Shown: in pieces, positions 5,860-7,010 of the stretch
How the letters are laid out: the number at the start of each line of letters is the position of its first letter
How positions within the stretch are numbered: the stretch's first letter is position 1
Assembly: GCA_025774205.1 (NCBI GenBank)
Contig: JALGWK010000084.1
Coordinates: forward strand, 1 to 7,010
Source of the DNA: a bacterium
GTDB taxonomy: Bacteria > Blakebacterota > Blakebacteria > Blakebacterales > Blakebacteraceae
Direction: 5' to 3'
DNA: 7,010 nucleotides
Notes under the pieces: model-generated
The model's database searches: none
What the model was told of the DNA's origin: nothing
Seen by the model: the letters and a program-made list of their open reading frames with translations, nothing else
Position numbers and translations under genes: made by a program

Positions 5860-5898
5860 AAAACCCCTGACGAGGATTGCTACTCATCAGGGGTTTTT
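5860..5898. terminator. Bidirectional rho-independent terminator between convergent units
   Basis: AAAACCCCTGA (5860-5870) pairs perfectly with TCAGGGGTTTT (5887-5897), and a further GAG/CTC pairing lies inside. On the plus strand it is followed by TTTTT and ends the DUF1080/channel transcript 12 nt after the channel stop. On the minus strand it is followed by TTTTCTTCT and ends the nadA/tRNA transcript 6 nt past the tRNA CCA. Confidence 0.92.
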
Positions 5899-5904
5899 CA
5901 TGCC

Positions 5905-5981
5905 TGGTACGCCCGAGAGGAGTCGAACCCCTAACCTTCTGATCCGTAGTCAGATGCTCTATCCAATTGAGCTACGGGCGC
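5905..5981 (-). tRNA. tRNA-Arg (anticodon ACG), CCA encoded
   Basis: A full cloverleaf folds on the minus strand in 77 nt. It has a 7-bp acceptor stem (GCGCCCG with CGGGCGT, one G-U at the end), D-stem GCTC/GAGC, anticodon stem TCTGA/TCAGA with loop CTACGGA, a 5-nt variable loop, T-stem AGGGG/CCTCT with loop TTCGACT, discriminator A and a genomically encoded CCA. Anticodon ACG reads CGU and, after A34-to-inosine editing by TadA, also CGC and CGA. Its 5' end is 11 nt after the nadA stop, so it is probably processed from the nadA transcript unless a promoter lies inside nadA. The bidirectional terminator follows directly. Confidence 0.97.
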
Positions 5982-5992
5982 ATGTTTATACG

Positions 5993-6979
5993 TTATGTGA
6001 TCGCGATCATCCGGTCCACAGCCATCTTCGCGGCCGCGGCGGTCTCGGGATCGACCGTGACGTGATGTTCGAGATTCTCAAGGGCATTGAGCACCCTCGG
6101 CAGCGTGATCCGCTTCATGTACTGACAGACGGCCCGTTCGGAGACCGGGATGAACTCCTTGCCCGGGTTCTCCTTCTCCATCCGGTAGATGATCCCCAGC
6201 TCGGTGCCGACGATGAACTGTTCGGCCTCCTTCTCCGTGGCATACTTCACCATCCCGCCGGTACTGAAGATCTTTACATCCCGACCGCCGAGCCGGTTAT
6301 CGTTCTCCCTGATCATGCGCTGCAGCGTCGCCGAACAGCGCGATTCGGGGTGGATCATCACTTCCGCCTCGGGAAATTCCGCCATCTTGTCGAGCACCAT
6401 GTCGAGCGTCAGGGGAGAATGCACATGGCACTCGCCCGGCCAGAGATGGATGTTCTCCCGGCCGGTGACCTCCTGCACCCACGAACCGAGGAACATGTCG
6501 GGCACGAAGAGGATCTCCTGGTCGGGCGGGATCGCCTCGGCCACCTGGACCGCGTTCCCGGAGGTGCAGCAGTAATCGGTCAGGGCCTTGACCGCCGCGG
6601 TCGAATTCACATAGGAGACCACAACCGCGTCGGGGTAGTCGGCTTTCCACCGGGCCAGGGCATCGGCAGTGATGGTGTCGGCCAGAAAACAGCCGGCATC
6701 GAGATCGGGGAGAAGCACCTTCTTGTCGGGCGCGAGGATCGCAGCGGTTTCGGCCATGAAGTGAACCCCGCAGAAGACGATATATTCGGCGTCCTCCAGT
6801 TTCGCCGCTTCCCGGGCGAGCCCGAGGGAATCCCCCAGGATGTCCGCGATATCCTGTATCGGGCCGATCTGGTAGTTATGGGCGAGTATGACCGCCCGCC
6901 GTTCCTCCGCCAGCTCACGGATGCGGGTCTGCATGGCGGCAATCTCTGTCTCTCTGGCGGCCGAACTCATCTCAGGCAC
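5993..6979 (-). CDS. nadA: Quinolinate synthase A
   Basis: NadA condenses iminoaspartate (from NadB or aspartate dehydrogenase) with dihydroxyacetone phosphate to quinolinate in de novo NAD synthesis, in the cytoplasm. The 328-residue protein is of normal length and carries the three [4Fe-4S] cysteines in family context: Cys97 (DLDAGCFLAD), Cys184 (WPGECHVH) and Cys285 (RAVCQYMK). Substrate-binding motifs AHNYQ (33-37), GDSLGLA (49-55), NSTAAVKA (125-132), HPES (210-213) and STGGM (239-243) are present, matching the three-fold repeat architecture. The given start is GTG at 6979 with AAAGGA four bases ahead. An ATG three codons later (6970) with a weaker AGGTG is also possible, and nothing conserved is lost either way. 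No nadB or nadC is in view. The tRNA-Arg follows 11 nt after the stop. Confidence 0.96.
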   Translation of the reverse strand: MPEMSSAARETEIAAMQTRIRELAEERRAVILAHNYQIGPIQDIADILGDSLGLAREAAKLEDAEYIVFCGVHFMAETAAILAPDKKVLLPDLDAGCFLADTITADALARWKADYPDAVVVSYVNSTAAVKALTDYCCTSGNAVQVAEAIPPDQEILFVPDMFLGSWVQEVTGRENIHLWPGECHVHSPLTLDMVLDKMAEFPEAEVMIHPESRCSATLQRMIRENDNRLGGRDVKIFSTGGMVKYATEKEAEQFIVGTELGIIYRMEKENPGKEFIPVSERAVCQYMKRITLPRVLNALENLEHHVTVDPETAAAAKMAVDRMIAIT

Positions 6980-7010
6980 CTGTTCCTTTGCGTTCGGATC
7001 ACGATGACCC

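Overview
The window is a compact, GC-rich (about 60% by eye) bacterial chromosomal segment with no mobile elements and no CRISPR. The two exported (Tat/Sec) sugar-oxidation-type enzymes, their DUF1080 partner, a CCA-encoding tRNA gene and strong GGAGG-type ribosome binding sites suggest a free-living environmental Gram-negative. A Gemmatimonadota-, Planctomycetota- or FCB-like lineage is plausible, but this placement rests on gene content only and is weak.

Layout: (1) Positions 2-1201 (+) hold the C-terminal four fifths of a group II PLP-dependent amino-acid decarboxylase, cut by the window edge. (2) Positions 1202-1612 carry no convincing gene but contain several hairpins. They end in a very strong plus-strand intrinsic terminator whose T-run overlaps the stop codon of the convergent gene. 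(3) Positions 1613-3818 (-) form a two-gene operon of a Tat-signal Gfo/Idh/MocA oxidoreductase followed 4 nt later by a Tat-signal sugar-isomerase-like TIM-barrel protein. (4) Positions 3819-3920 are a divergent regulatory region with an imperfect palindrome over an extended -10 element. (5) Positions 3921-5847 (+) encode a Sec-signal DUF1080 (3-keto-disaccharide hydrolase-like) protein and a two-TM potassium channel with a cytoplasmic RCK domain, 13 nt apart. (6) A bidirectional terminator lies at 5860-5898. (7) Positions 5905-6979 (-) hold nadA (quinolinate synthase) with tRNA-Arg(ACG) 11 nt after its stop.

How the genes may work together: the oxidoreductase, TIM-barrel protein and DUF1080 protein are the three enzyme types of the known route that breaks glycosides through 3-keto intermediates (oxidation at C3, elimination or hydrolysis of the glycosidic bond, then hydration or isomerisation). 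All three carry export signals, so the chemistry is probably periplasmic, and the shared divergent promoter region suggests co-regulation. The channel, decarboxylase and nadA look unrelated to this pathway. The most unusual individual items are the channel (non-canonical TVGFT filter and an RCK domain without the usual glycine motif), a five-codon mini-ORF bridging the DUF1080 stop and the channel start, the operator-like palindrome, and the unexplained structured 410-nt gap.
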